Source of the DNA: Mycobacterium lehmannii
GTDB taxonomy: Bacteria > Actinomycetota > Actinomycetes > Mycobacteriales > Mycobacteriaceae
Length of the DNA stretch: 64,000 bases
Reading direction: 5' to 3'
NCBI RefSeq assembly: GCF_002245535.1
Contig: NZ_NKCN01000006.1
Location: 1 to 64,000 of the forward strand
Every line of letters starts with the position of its first letter. The first letter of the stretch is position 1. Under the pieces are notes generated by a model. It ran no database searches and had not been told where the DNA came from. It was given only the letters and a program-made list of their open reading frames with translations. Shown piece by piece: positions 16,934-27,112 of this stretch. The position numbers and the translations under genes were made by a program.

Positions 16934-18343
16934 ATGGAGCAGCTCACCACACTGGACGCGGGATTCCTACACGCCGAAGACTCCGACCCTCACGTGAGCC
17001 TCGCGATCGGGGCGATCGCCGTGCTCGCCGGGCCGATGCCCGAATTCGATTCGCTCGTCGCCGATCTCACCGAACGCGTGATGGCCGTTCCGCGCTTCCG
17101 GCAGATCCTGCGCACCCATCCACTCGACCTCGGCGCACCGGAGTGGGTGGAGGACGCGGGAGTCGACGCCTCCCACCACATCCGCCGGGCGGCGCTGCCC
17201 CGGCCCGGCGACGATACGGCGCTGTTCCGCTGGGCCGCCGAAGTGATGGAGCGGCGCTTGGACCGCGACCGGCCCCTGTGGGAGTGCTGGGTCGTCGACG
17301 GCCTGGCCCACAACCGCTGGGCGATCCTGATGAAGATCCACCACTGCATCGCCGACGGGGTCGCGGCGACCCATCTGCTCGCCCATCTGTGCGACGGACA
17401 CGGCACCGAGACGTTCGCGACGGCACTCAGCGGCGCCCAACCGAAGCCGAAACCCTGGCGCCTGCCCGCTCTTTCGCTCAATCCAGTCGATTGGATGGCA
17501 TCTGCGTGGCGTACGTCTCGCGACGTGACCACCACCGCGACCCAGGCGCTACACGGGGCCGTCGAGATCGCCGGCGGGCTGCTGCGGCCGGCCTCGCCGT
17601 CGTCGCTGACCGGTCCGGTGACCGATATGCGGCGCTACGCCTCCGTCGAGGTTTCGCTGCCCGACGTGCACCACATCTGTGAGCGGTTCGACGTCACGGT
17701 CAACGATGTAGCGCTGGCAGCGATCACCGACAGCTTCCGCACCATCCTGCTGCGCCGCGGCGAGAACCCCGGGCGCACGTCGCTGCGCACCCTGGTGCCG
17801 GTGTCGGTGCGGTCCGCCGATGCGGCGGGCGAACCCGACAACCGGGTATCGGTGATGCTGCCCTACCTCCCCGTCGAGAAGGACGACCCGATCCAGCAGC
17901 TGCAAACCGTGCACGCACGACTGGGCAAGTCCAAGGCGAGCGGACAGCGCGAGGCCGGAAACCTCTTCGTCACCGCGGCCAACGCGATTCCGTTCCCGCT
18001 GACGGCGTGGGCGGTTCGGGCCCTGACCCGGCTCCCCCAGCGGGGCATCGTGACACTGGCCACGAATGTGCCCGGCCCCCGCAAGCGGATGCGGCTCAAG
18101 GGCCGCGAAGTCATTCGGCTGCTGCCGATTCCGCCACTGGCACTTCGACTGCGAACCGGCATCGCGATCCTCAGCTACGCCGACCACCTGTCGTTTGGCA
18201 TCATCGGCGACTACGACGCCGCGCCCGACGTCAACGAACTCGCCGACGGCATCGAGCGCGCCGTTACCCGACTGGCCGACCTGAGCAACGGACACTGGCG
18301 TTGCACGCCCGTCGGCACCCTCGCTCTGGTCCAAGGAGGCTGA
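16934..18343 (+). CDS. wax ester synthase / diacylglycerol acyltransferase (Tgs1-like)
   Basis: 469 residues, WS/DGAT family. The catalytic HHxxxDG is H136-H137-C-I-A-D141-G142. The N-terminus MEQLTTLDAGFLHAEDSD and the late VPGPRKRMRLKGREV segment are typical. These enzymes make triacylglycerol from diacylglycerol and acyl-CoA for storage lipid during hypoxia or dormancy. The gene follows a DosR-like box and is followed 6 bp later by a PPOX gene. In H37Rv tgs1 (Rv3130c) also lies between Rv3129 (PPOX) and Rv3131. Exact orthology to tgs1 among the many mycobacterial paralogues is inferred from this context. Confidence 0.86.
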   Translation: MEQLTTLDAGFLHAEDSDPHVSLAIGAIAVLAGPMPEFDSLVADLTERVMAVPRFRQILRTHPLDLGAPEWVEDAGVDASHHIRRAALPRPGDDTALFRWAAEVMERRLDRDRPLWECWVVDGLAHNRWAILMKIHHCIADGVAATHLLAHLCDGHGTETFATALSGAQPKPKPWRLPALSLNPVDWMASAWRTSRDVTTTATQALHGAVEIAGGLLRPASPSSLTGPVTDMRRYASVEVSLPDVHHICERFDVTVNDVALAAITDSFRTILLRRGENPGRTSLRTLVPVSVRSADAAGEPDNRVSVMLPYLPVEKDDPIQQLQTVHARLGKSKASGQREAGNLFVTAANAIPFPLTAWAVRALTRLPQRGIVTLATNVPGPRKRMRLKGREVIRLLPIPPLALRLRTGIAILSYADHLSFGIIGDYDAAPDVNELADGIERAVTRLADLSNGHWRCTPVGTLALVQGG

Positions 18344-18349
18344 AAGACG

Positions 18350-18802
18350 ATGACCAAAGGTCAAGAACTGGAGACCCTCAACCGCAGGCAATGCCTGGAC
18401 CTACTACAGGGCGTGCGGGTGGGCAGGCTGGTCTTCACCGAGGACGCTCTGCCCGCGGTGCAGCCGGTGAACTTCCGGCTCTGGCATGACGACGTCGTGA
18501 TCCGGGTCGCGGGCGGACCGAAGTTGGCCGCCGCGACCGACAACCAGGTCGTGGCCTTCCAGGCCGACGAGCTCGACGCGGACCTGCGTACCGGTTGGAG
18601 CGTCACCGTCGTCGGGCACGCCGAACCGATCACCGACGTCGACGAACTGGTCGAGTTGTCAGGAACATTCCTGCAGCCGTGGGTCGACGGTCGCCGGGAC
18701 CACTTCGTGCGGATCCGCACCGAGAAAATGACCGGCCGCAGGTTTCGCGAACGCGGCCTCCCGCAGTACCGGAGCACCGACCATGACGCCGTCACGTCTT
18801 GA
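18350..18802 (+). CDS. pyridoxamine 5'-phosphate oxidase-fold flavin-binding protein (Rv3129-like)
   Basis: 150 residues with a split-barrel PPOX fold. The segment RVGRLVFTEDALPAVQPVNF at the N-terminus is the typical first strand pair of this family. The protein probably binds FMN or F420, and its substrate is not evident. A GGAGG-like site overlaps the preceding stop region. The downstream nitroreductase starts 20 bp inside this gene, so the two are translationally linked. Rv3129 in the M. tuberculosis DosR regulon has the same type and neighbours. Confidence 0.8.
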   Translation: MTKGQELETLNRRQCLDLLQGVRVGRLVFTEDALPAVQPVNFRLWHDDVVIRVAGGPKLAAATDNQVVAFQADELDADLRTGWSVTVVGHAEPITDVDELVELSGTFLQPWVDGRRDHFVRIRTEKMTGRRFRERGLPQYRSTDHDAVTS

Positions 18803-19787
18803 GGCCGAAAAGGCTTCCACGCCCACGACGATCGACATCGAAGTCGTCGTCAACGCGGTCGAGTTGGCGTGCCGGGCCCCGTCGTTGCACAACAGCCAAC
18901 CGTGGCGATGGGTGATCGGCACGACCACGATCGAGCTTCATGCCGACCGCTCCCGGGTGATCCGCTCAACCGACAACTCGGGGCGTGAAGCCCTGATCGC
19001 CTGCGGTGCAGCGCTCGACCACTTCCGCGTAGCGATGGCCGCCGCCGGCTGGGACACCTCGGTCGAGACGTTCCCCGACCCCGACAGGCCCGAGCATCTC
19101 GCGTCGGTGCGCGTCTGCGCCCCGGCACCCGTCACACCGAGCGCACGCGAGCGCGCCGACGCCATCCTGACCCGCCGCACCGACCGTCTGCCGTTCCGGG
19201 CGCCCGATGACAGCCTCGACGTCGTGCTGTCGAATCGACCCGAGGGAACCTTCGTCGACACACTGCAGGCCGCAACGCATGCCGAGCTGGCCGAGGCTTC
19301 CCGGCTCACCGAGTCGCTGCGTTCGCACGACGATCGCTACCACGGTGAATTGCAGTGGTGGACCACGCCTTTCCGGCTGTCCGAAGGCATTCCGCCCAGC
19401 GCGCTGGTGTCGGAGTCCGAACGGCGGCGCGTCGGCGTCAACCGAAGCTTCCGGCCCAGCGGCCACCTCGACCGCCGCAGCGGAACCGCGCTCGACGAGG
19501 CCGACGTCGTGGTGTTGTCGACACCGGCGGACACCCGCGAGGACGCGTTCATCAGCGGTCAGGCGCTGTCGCGGGTGTTGCTCGACCTCACGGCCGCCGG
19601 GTTGGCAACCTGCACGATGACCCATCTGACCGAGGTGGAGGCCGGGCGCGACGCCATCCGCCGGCTGACAGGACGCGACGCGGTCCCCCAGGCCTTGATT
19701 CGAGTGGGTAAAGTGCCGACGATCGAAAACACGCCGGCACCGACGCCGAGACGGGCGGTGCGGGAAGTGCTGGAGATTCGCCGTTGA
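18783..19787 (+). CDS. Acg-family nitroreductase-like protein
   Basis: 334 residues, with [17 protein letters not shown] near the N-terminus, the hallmark of Acg/Rv2032, Rv3127 and Rv3131 proteins. These are nitroreductase-fold dormancy proteins that bind FMN but lack parts of the canonical active site; Acg is thought to sequester flavin. C-terminal [12 protein letters not shown] is also typical. ATG 18783 overlaps the PPOX gene by 20 bp, and devR follows 22 bp after its stop. It is likely part of one DosR-responsive transcript from 16934. Confidence 0.84.
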   Translation: MTPSRLEAEKASTPTTIDIEVVVNAVELACRAPSLHNSQPWRWVIGTTTIELHADRSRVIRSTDNSGREALIACGAALDHFRVAMAAAGWDTSVETFPDPDRPEHLASVRVCAPAPVTPSARERADAILTRRTDRLPFRAPDDSLDVVLSNRPEGTFVDTLQAATHAELAEASRLTESLRSHDDRYHGELQWWTTPFRLSEGIPPSALVSESERRRVGVNRSFRPSGHLDRRSGTALDEADVVVLSTPADTREDAFISGQALSRVLLDLTAAGLATCTMTHLTEVEAGRDAIRRLTGRDAVPQALIRVGKVPTIENTPAPTPRRAVREVLEIRR

Positions 19788-19809
19788 GGCGCTGATCGGA
19801 AGGGCTCAC

Positions 19810-20448
19810 ATGGTCACGGTCTTCCTGGTCGACGACCATGAAGTCGTCCGACGCGGACTGGTCGACCTGCTCGGATCAGACCCAGAACTCGAGGTGGTCG
19901 GCGAGGCCGGATCGGTCGCCGAGGCGATGGTCAGGATCCCCGCGGTCCGGCCCGATGTCGCCGTCCTCGACGTGCGGCTCCCCGACGGCAACGGAATCGA
20001 ACTGTGCCGCGACCTGTTGTCCGATCTGCCCGACCTGCGCTGCCTGATGTTGACCTCGTACACCTCCGACGAGGCCATGCTCGATGCGATCCTGGCAGGC
20101 GCCAGCGGGTTCGTCATCAAGGACATCAAGGGCATGGAGCTGGCGCAGGCAATCAAGGATGTCGGCGCCGGCAGATCGCTTCTCGACAACCGCGCCGCGG
20201 CGGCGCTGATGGCCAAGTTGCGCGGCTCGGCCGACCGCAAGGATCCCCTCTCCGGGTTGACCGACCAGGAGCGCACGCTGCTCGGGTTGCTCGGCGAAGG
20301 CCTGACCAACAGGCAGATCGCGGCACGGATGTTCCTGGCGGAGAAGACCGTCAAGAACTATGTGTCACGGTTGCTCGCCAAACTCGGTATGGAGCGCCGG
20401 ACGCAGGCCGCGGTGTTCGTGTCCAAGCTGGACCGTCGGCAGGACTAG
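19810..20448 (+). CDS. devR: dormancy response regulator DevR/DosR (NarL family)
   Basis: 212 residues, nearly colinear with M. tuberculosis DevR. The receiver has D8, D9, phosphoacceptor D54, T82 and K104. The LuxR-type HTH contains [17 protein letters not shown] with K179, K182 and N183, the residues that read the DosR box in the M. tuberculosis structure. T198 is kept; the second C-terminal threonine (205) is Ser. It should activate genes with GGGAC-type boxes, three of which lie in this region. In H37Rv devR is followed by the sensor kinase gene devS. Here it is followed by a convergent gene sharing 4 bp at the stops, and no DevS is in the window. A kinase elsewhere must be assumed. Confidence 0.93.
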   Translation: MVTVFLVDDHEVVRRGLVDLLGSDPELEVVGEAGSVAEAMVRIPAVRPDVAVLDVRLPDGNGIELCRDLLSDLPDLRCLMLTSYTSDEAMLDAILAGASGFVIKDIKGMELAQAIKDVGAGRSLLDNRAAAALMAKLRGSADRKDPLSGLTDQERTLLGLLGEGLTNRQIAARMFLAEKTVKNYVSRLLAKLGMERRTQAAVFVSKLDRRQD

Positions 20449-21422
20449 TCCAACCACCGAACCACATCGGCCAGCGCGCGCCGCGGCGTGGACGGCAGCG
20501 GGTCGGCGTTCACCGGCGCCCAACCCACGCGCAACAGCATCTGGGGGTAGCCGTAATCGCCGAAAACGTCTTCCCGCACGGCTTCCCGCGTCTCGGCGAT
20601 CTCCAGCGGTTCGGTCACCGGGCAGCTCGCCAGGCCCAGTGCCGTCGCCGTGAGCAGGACGAGGCTGCATGCCTCACCCGCGCGCAGCCGCGCCAGCGGG
20701 GTGTCTTCCTTGGTTCCCAGCGCCAGCACCGTCGCCGAGTCGTCCTCGGGTGAGGCGTCGGGCGGCTGGGCCAGGGCGGGGCCGGCGAAGTGCCTGGCAG
20801 GTATCGCTGCGTGGGGATCCGACACCGGGGTGTTCCTGGCGGGCACACCGGCCACCGACGCGTGCCGTCCGCTCCATGCGGTCAGCTCGCGCAAATACGC
20901 GTCGTCGGCGGCGTGCTCCCGAACCGCTTGCGCCACAACATGTTGCAACTTGGGCAGCTGTGCGACTTCCCTGAGCATGACGCCGTAACGCGCCGCCCTC
21001 GCACCCATCAAGGCGATGTCGGCCTCCGGGACGGACCAGGAGTTGTAGAGGCGACGGTCGGTGCGGCGCCGCGGGATCGCCGCGGCCAGAACGATGTCGA
21101 GTTCGCCTGCGGCTTGCCGGCTCAGCTCGATGGCGGCCAGGTGCTGCGGTTCTGCCGGGTTGGGGAACCGGTGAACCCTGGCGTGCCAACCGAGCGCCGC
21201 CAGCGCGACGACGGCGTGGTGCAGGGCGATCCCGCAACTGAGGTGCAGGTCGCGGCTGTCTGGATCGGCACTCGGTAGCCGACGGTCCAGATCGGCGTAC
21301 AGGTGCAGGCTTTCGTCGCCCACCCGCCACTGCCACGGCTGCGAGTTGTGAATGGAGGGCGCCCTGGTGGCCAGCGACAACGCGGTTCGCACGGTGTCCC
21401 GGTCGGGGAAGTGAACGTTCAT
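20445..21422 (-). CDS. Acg-family nitroreductase-like protein, Rv3131-like
   Basis: 325 residues from ATG 21422. The frame continues to 21497, but the [18 protein letters not shown] start matches Rv3131. [26 protein letters not shown] and [17 protein letters not shown] are strongly Rv3131-like, as is the C-terminal [19 protein letters not shown]. It is a flavin-binding nitroreductase-fold protein of the DosR regulon. A DosR-like box lies 65 bp upstream of the ATG. The gene converges on devR with a 4-bp overlap at the stops. Confidence 0.9.
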   Translation of the reverse strand: MNVHFPDRDTVRTALSLATRAPSIHNSQPWQWRVGDESLHLYADLDRRLPSADPDSRDLHLSCGIALHHAVVALAALGWHARVHRFPNPAEPQHLAAIELSRQAAGELDIVLAAAIPRRRTDRRLYNSWSVPEADIALMGARAARYGVMLREVAQLPKLQHVVAQAVREHAADDAYLRELTAWSGRHASVAGVPARNTPVSDPHAAIPARHFAGPALAQPPDASPEDDSATVLALGTKEDTPLARLRAGEACSLVLLTATALGLASCPVTEPLEIAETREAVREDVFGDYGYPQMLLRVGWAPVNADPLPSTPRRALADVVRWLD

Positions 21423-21486
21423 GGCGGTCCTGCTCTCCTGTGTAAGTGTTCCTGTATCCACAGTGGCCGCCACACAGGGTCCGCAG

Positions 21487-21506
21487 CTAGTGACCAAGGT
21501 CCCCGA
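21487..21506 (-). promoter_or_regulatory. DosR/DevR-box-like palindrome upstream of the Rv3131-like gene
   Basis: Read on the minus strand, TCGGGGACCTTGGTCACTAG matches the DosR consensus at 14 of 20 positions, with an intact GGGGAC half. It lies 65 bp upstream of the ATG at 21422. Its position also rules against the longer 350-codon reading, whose start at 21497 would fall inside the box. Confidence 0.65.
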
Positions 21507-21528
21507 TGCGGGGGGACGAGGTCGACAG

Positions 21529-22470
21529 TCAGCCGGCGATCGACAGCGCGATGCCGTCGAGGATGTCGTGCTCGCTGACCGTCAGCTCCTCGATACCCGC
21601 CCGTTGTTGCAGTGCGGCAGCCAGCTCCTCGACGATGATCGCCCCGCCGCCGATGACGTCGACGCGGCCCTCATGCATCGGCCCCAGCTGCGCGCGTTGG
21701 GCTCGCGGCATCGCGATCAGCCCCTCGCACACGTTCAGCAGTTCGCCGAACCGAACACGGGACAGGTGAATCGCATCCGAGTCGTAGACGGGCATCTTCT
21801 GCGCCAGCGCCGACAGCGTCGTCATGGTGCCGGCCACTCCGACCCAGGTACGGGCCTGTTCGACGGGCACCGCCCGGAACGCCTCGTGCAGCCCTTCGCG
21901 CACCACATCACGCGCCGCGGCGATCTCCTCTGCGGTCGGCGGGTCCGAGTGCAGGCAGCGCTCGGTGAGCCGGACGCATCCGATGTCGGCCGAATAGCCT
22001 GCGGTCATCTCGTCGCTACCGAGCACCACTTCGGTCGACCCGCCGCCCAAGTCGACGACCACGAACGGCGCTGCCGCCGAGTCCAGTTCGCCAACCGCAC
22101 CGTTGAACGAGAGCGCGGCCTCCTCGGCGCCGGTGATCACCTCGGCTACCGCACCGGGCACAACGGCGCCCAGCACCGCGGCCGTCATCGCGAAGAAGAC
22201 GTCGCGGTTCGCGGCATCCCTGGTCGCCGAGGTCGCCACCATCCGGACGTCGTCGACGCCGTGGTGGCGCATCAGCTCGGCGTAGTCGGCCAACGCCGAC
22301 TCCGTGCGCGACAGTGCCTCCGGCGCGAATTGCCCTGTGGCATCGACACCTTGACCCAATCGGACGATGCGCATCTCGCGGTGCACGTCGGCCAGCTTGC
22401 CGTCGACCTGGTCGGCGATCAGCAGGCGGATGGAGTTGGTACCGCAGTCAATCGCGCCGACCCTACTCAT
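21529..22470 (-). CDS. ppx2: exopolyphosphatase / guanosine pentaphosphate phosphohydrolase (Ppx2, Rv1026-like)
   Basis: 313 residues of the Ppx/GppA family in the ASKHA fold. AIDCGTNSIRLLIAD is phosphate loop 1, and VVDLGGGSTEVVLG is phosphate loop 2. It should hydrolyse polyphosphate or (p)ppGpp, so it links to the stringent response. The gene overlaps DUF501 by 8 bp and ends a four-gene minus-strand run. In H37Rv it is next to kdpE-kdpD; here the nearest kdpD is 18.5 kb away. Confidence 0.9.
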   Translation of the reverse strand: MSRVGAIDCGTNSIRLLIADQVDGKLADVHREMRIVRLGQGVDATGQFAPEALSRTESALADYAELMRHHGVDDVRMVATSATRDAANRDVFFAMTAAVLGAVVPGAVAEVITGAEEAALSFNGAVGELDSAAAPFVVVDLGGGSTEVVLGSDEMTAGYSADIGCVRLTERCLHSDPPTAEEIAAARDVVREGLHEAFRAVPVEQARTWVGVAGTMTTLSALAQKMPVYDSDAIHLSRVRFGELLNVCEGLIAMPRAQRAQLGPMHEGRVDVIGGGAIIVEELAAALQQRAGIEELTVSEHDILDGIALSIAG

Positions 22471-22960
22471 GGGCCCACCTTTCCGGATCGATGATGCCTT
22501 CCATCGCGGGATCGTCGGCCAGCGCCGCCAGCGCTTCGTCGCCGAACGGATTGACGCCCGGACCCTTCGCCAGCGAGTGGGCGATCAGCACGTGCAGGCA
22601 CTTGACCCGGTCCGGCATGCCGCCTCCGGAGAACGTCGTCCCGAGAGGTTCGATCGCGTCGCGCTCGGCGAGATAGGACTCGTGCGCCTTGCGGTACGCC
22701 CGCGCCAGCTCGGCGTCGCCTTGCAGCCGCTCGGTCATCTCCCGCATCATGCCCGACGATTCCAGCCTGCTCGCGGCGGCGGTCAACACCGGGTGGGTGA
22801 GGTAGTACAACGTCGGAAACGGCGTGCCGTCAGGCAGTTTCGGCGCGGTCTTGACGACGCCGGGCTCACCGTTGGGACACCGGTAGGCAATCTGAAGGAC
22901 GCCGCGCGGCGCGCGTCCGAGCTGGCGCTCGACGGCGCCGAGGTCTGCGGGGTCAACCAC
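22463..22960 (-). CDS. DUF501 family protein (Rv1025-like)
   Basis: 165 residues starting at GTG 22960 (VDPADLGAVERQLGR). The frame is open further upstream, but that part is the shadow of the ftsB-like gene, and homologues start here. PRGVLQIAYRCPNGEPGVVKT and GTPFPTLYYLTHP are the DUF501 core. The start overlaps the ftsB-like stop by 8 bp and the end overlaps ppx2 by 8 bp, so the three are coupled. Function unknown; the linkage to enolase, FtsB and Ppx is conserved in actinobacteria. Confidence 0.87.
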   Translation of the reverse strand: MVDPADLGAVERQLGRAPRGVLQIAYRCPNGEPGVVKTAPKLPDGTPFPTLYYLTHPVLTAAASRLESSGMMREMTERLQGDAELARAYRKAHESYLAERDAIEPLGTTFSGGGMPDRVKCLHVLIAHSLAKGPGVNPFGDEALAALADDPAMEGIIDPERWAHE

Positions 22961-23648
22961 CGGGAGCGGGTGGGGGCGGAGGCGGCGGTGGGGGCGCACC
23001 GGGTGCGGTCGGTGGTGGACCGGGTGTGATCCCATGTGGCTCATCGGCGATCGTGTGCCACAGCGCGGTGTACCACGGCTGACCGCGGTTGACGGCTTCT
23101 GGTTCCTGATCGGGTGTGCCGGGCACCACCGCACCGGGAGGCAGCTGCACCTGATACGGAATCTCGCCGGGCATCACGAAACCGAGCCGTTCGCGGGCCT
23201 GCGCGGCGATGAACACCGGGTCGGCCAGCTTCACCTTCTGCTGTTCGAGCTCGGCGATCTGGGTCCGCAGTTGCTGTTCGGTCGCTTTGAGTTGCTTCAT
23301 CTCCGTGCGCTGTGCGAAATAAGTGCGGACCGGCCCGGCGATCGTCAGCGTCAGCACGCACACCACCACCGCGAGGATGGCCGCGCGCCGGGCCGCGGAC
23401 CCGAACCGCTGCTCGGACTGCTGCTCGGCCGATTCCGCGATGGCGCGGCGGATGACGACACCGGTTTCCTGGGATTTGGCCGGGGCATCGGTCGCTGCCT
23501 CGGTCGCGGGCCGCGAGTCGGTGGTACGCGGCTCGCGACGTGCGGCGACCCGCGGACGGCCCCTCCCCGCACCGCCTGCCTTGCCCGACTTCCCGGGTCG
23601 GGAGGTCGGTGACCGGCGCTTGGGGTCGGGCCGTTTCGCTTCGGGCAC
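22953..23648 (-). CDS. ftsB: FtsB/DivIC-like septum formation initiator (Rv1024-like)
   Basis: 231 residues. A basic, Pro/Ala-rich cytoplasmic tail (1-85) is followed by one membrane helix (88-107), a coiled coil (113-141), and the DivIC/FtsB extracytoplasmic motif ADPVFIAAQARERLGFVMPGE (142-162). The C-terminus is a proline-rich tail with nine consecutive prolines. FtsB-type proteins join FtsQ and FtsL in the divisome. The gene lies 14 bp downstream of eno and overlaps DUF501. Confidence 0.85.
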   Translation of the reverse strand: MPEAKRPDPKRRSPTSRPGKSGKAGGAGRGRPRVAARREPRTTDSRPATEAATDAPAKSQETGVVIRRAIAESAEQQSEQRFGSAARRAAILAVVVCVLTLTIAGPVRTYFAQRTEMKQLKATEQQLRTQIAELEQQKVKLADPVFIAAQARERLGFVMPGEIPYQVQLPPGAVVPGTPDQEPEAVNRGQPWYTALWHTIADEPHGITPGPPPTAPGAPPPPPPPPPAPGG

Positions 23649-23662
23649 GGGCCGTTACCGGA

Positions 23663-24997
<1,335 letters not shown>

Positions 24998-25038
24998 TCA
25001 ACCGACGAGCCTAGAGCCTTCCTGTTCGGCAGGCGTGT

Positions 25039-25773
25039 CTAGAGGGGGTGCCCGTTGGCGTAAGCGGTCGCCCAGTCCCGCACGGTCCGCGCGTACTGGT
25101 CGGAATGGTTGTAGGCACGCAGCGCGTTCATCCATCCGCGCGGGGTGGCCAGGTCCTTGCCGGTCCAGCACAGGTAGCCCGCTGCCGACAGCGCCGCATC
25201 GTCCATGTTGTCGGCGCTGATCTGCCCGTCGTTGTTGGCGTCGACGCCGTAGTGGCCCCACGTCTCGGGGATGAACTGCATCGGGCCCATCGCGCGGGCA
25301 TGCTTCGAGTCGCCGTCATGGCTGATCGCGGAGTCGTCGAAGATCTCGAGGTTGCCGTTGGTCCCGTCGAGCCACACCCCTCGGATGGGTGGTTCAACAT
25401 CGCCGTTAGCGCCGATCGCCGCGCCGCGGTACGTGCCGTGGTGGCTTTCCACCTGCCCGATCCCGGCCAGCGTCGTCCAGGCCAACTTGCAGTCCGGGTT
25501 CTCCACCTCGGCCACCCGGGCCGCATAGGCGTACGCCTCGAGCGCGGCGACCGGTATGCCCAGCTTGGGGGCGCGTTCGGCGGCCCATTCGTGAAGCTGA
25601 TCGGCCGGGCGGCCCTTGGCGTAGGTGTCGATCTGAGGCACCGGGTCGCCCGGCGGCGGCGGTACGCCCTCAGGGATGGGCGTCCCGAGCTGCCACGAGC
25701 AGCTAGAAGCCAAGAGCAGCGCCGTCGCTCCTAGAACGGCGACAGCACGCAGCCAACGCACCGGCGACACCAA
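25039..25773 (-). CDS. lpqU: lipoprotein LpqU, lytic-transglycosylase-like
   Basis: 244 residues. The signal peptide ends in lipobox LASS-C25. The SLT-like domain contains TTLAGIGQVESHHGTY (catalytic Glu) and RAMGPMQFIPETW, then NALRAYNHSDQYA. This is a membrane-anchored murein hydrolase acting in the cell wall. GGGAG precedes the GTG start. The position downstream of mazG and upstream of eno matches Rv1022. Confidence 0.9.
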   Translation of the reverse strand: MVSPVRWLRAVAVLGATALLLASSCSWQLGTPIPEGVPPPPGDPVPQIDTYAKGRPADQLHEWAAERAPKLGIPVAALEAYAYAARVAEVENPDCKLAWTTLAGIGQVESHHGTYRGAAIGANGDVEPPIRGVWLDGTNGNLEIFDDSAISHDGDSKHARAMGPMQFIPETWGHYGVDANNDGQISADNMDDAALSAAGYLCWTGKDLATPRGWMNALRAYNHSDQYARTVRDWATAYANGHPL

Positions 25774-25873
25774 ACTCCCTCAACCAACTTCGGTCGCTGC
25801 CCATGGTCCCACGTGTTCGGGACGTCGCGGCTCAGCGTCGGGAGCGATTCGGGTGCACAAATTCTTCACGGGG

Positions 25874-26944
25874 TCAGGACGCCGAATCGGCAACTTCGGC
25901 CTCAGCAGCCTCATCGGCCACCTCTGCTTCTTTGGTCTCATCGGCGTCGTCATTGGTCTCATCTGGTTCAATCGCGTCATCCTCGCCGTCTGTTTCGTCC
26001 GCGCGATCGGACGGCCAGTGCGCGCGCCACTCGTCTTCGGTCACGACGCCGAGTGGGCTGGCGTCGAGCTCCTCTGGCACATCGTCACCTCGACGGTCGA
26101 CGGCGATCGCCCGCTCCGCGCGTCGCACCGTATCCATGAACTCCAAAACAGCTGAACGCAAGGTGTTTTCGGCATCGCTACCCACCGCTACCGTCACCGA
26201 CGTGACCGCATGGGGGATCAGGTCCGCAGGCAGCCCAGCGGCACTCACCCGCTCGATCACCTTCTGCGCCAACGCCAAAGCGGGCTGAGCCGTCGGCACG
26301 TCGTCCATCGTGGAATGCGCCCGCTTCGCCTTCTTCTCCAGCGCCTTGCGCTCCTCCCACTGGGCGAGCTGGTCGTCCAGCGAGATCGGCTCCCCGGCCA
26401 GCACCGCGGGTACGCGGTTGCCCAGCTTGCGTACCAGCGCGTCGGCGACGTCGTCGATGCCGAACGAATTCTGTGGTGCGTCTTCGGCGATGCGGGCGTG
26501 AAAAAGGACCTGTAGCAACACGTCTCCGAGTTCGTCGCGCAGCGCGTGAGCGTCGCCGCTGTGCACGGCGTCGAACACCTCGTAGGTTTCCTCGAGCAGG
26601 TAGCGGCGCAGCGAGTCGTGCGTCTGTTCGCTCTCCCAGGGCCCGGAGGTGCGCAGTTTGTCCATCATCGCGACGGCGTCGACCAAACGTTCACCCGGCG
26701 CGGCCTCGGGCGCCGAGATCACCCTGTCTCCGGCCGCCAACCGGGCCTTGACCGCGGGGTGCTCGGGATCCGAGGACAGCAGCACCGGCGCGTCCTCGCC
26801 GTCGTATGCCGGCCGCGCCGAGGGCAACGACCAGGGCACCTTGATCGGCATCTCCTCGGTGTACTGGACGTCGCCGGCCAGCAGGGCGATCGCGTCGATC
26901 GGGATCAGGGACGGGCGTCGGGGGTCGACCAAAACGACGGTCAT
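25874..26944 (-). CDS. mazG: nucleoside triphosphate pyrophosphohydrolase MazG with an acidic C-terminal tail
   Basis: 356 residues from ATG 26944 (MTVVLVDPRRPSLIP); six upstream codons are open but less likely. The MazG core has TLRTSGPWESEQTHDSLRRYLLEETYEVFDA-type metal-binding glutamates and DELGDVLLQV. It hydrolyses non-canonical NTPs to limit mutagenesis. The N-terminal 90 residues are an extra domain found in mycobacterial MazG. The last 45 or so residues are a very acidic, low-complexity tail with ADETDGEDDA and EAEVADEAAEAEV, probably disordered. The position matches Rv1021. Confidence 0.9.
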   Translation of the reverse strand: MTVVLVDPRRPSLIPIDAIALLAGDVQYTEEMPIKVPWSLPSARPAYDGEDAPVLLSSDPEHPAVKARLAAGDRVISAPEAAPGERLVDAVAMMDKLRTSGPWESEQTHDSLRRYLLEETYEVFDAVHSGDAHALRDELGDVLLQVLFHARIAEDAPQNSFGIDDVADALVRKLGNRVPAVLAGEPISLDDQLAQWEERKALEKKAKRAHSTMDDVPTAQPALALAQKVIERVSAAGLPADLIPHAVTSVTVAVGSDAENTLRSAVLEFMDTVRRAERAIAVDRRGDDVPEELDASPLGVVTEDEWRAHWPSDRADETDGEDDAIEPDETNDDADETKEAEVADEAAEAEVADSAS

Positions 26945-27059
26945 CGGGTTACACCCCCTCACGCGTTTTGTCCGAATCGCTGACCTCGGTTATACCAACA
27001 CCTCGTCCGCCCCCGAAGCGCGCAGAACCTGGCTCCCCGCTTTCGTGCGCCCCGACCGG

Positions 27060-27095
27060 CGATGGCCGCCCTGCCTGGCGGCAGGACGGCCATCG
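27060..27095 (-). terminator. strong hairpin downstream of the VNVP-repeat gene
   Basis: A 16-bp stem (arms 27060-27075 and 27080-27095, one G-T-type mismatch) closes a 4-nt loop. The arm reads CGATGGCCGCCCTGCC. It lies 18 bp after the stop of the VNVP-repeat gene and before mazG. There is no T-run, so it would be a mycobacterial-type hairpin terminator or an mRNA-stability element. Confidence 0.6.
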
Positions 27096-27112
27096 TGCCC
27101 CTATCTGGTTGC

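Noticed and set aside
20449..21422. A devS kinase gene downstream of devR
   Set aside because: The downstream gene is on the opposite strand and is clearly an Rv3131-like nitroreductase.
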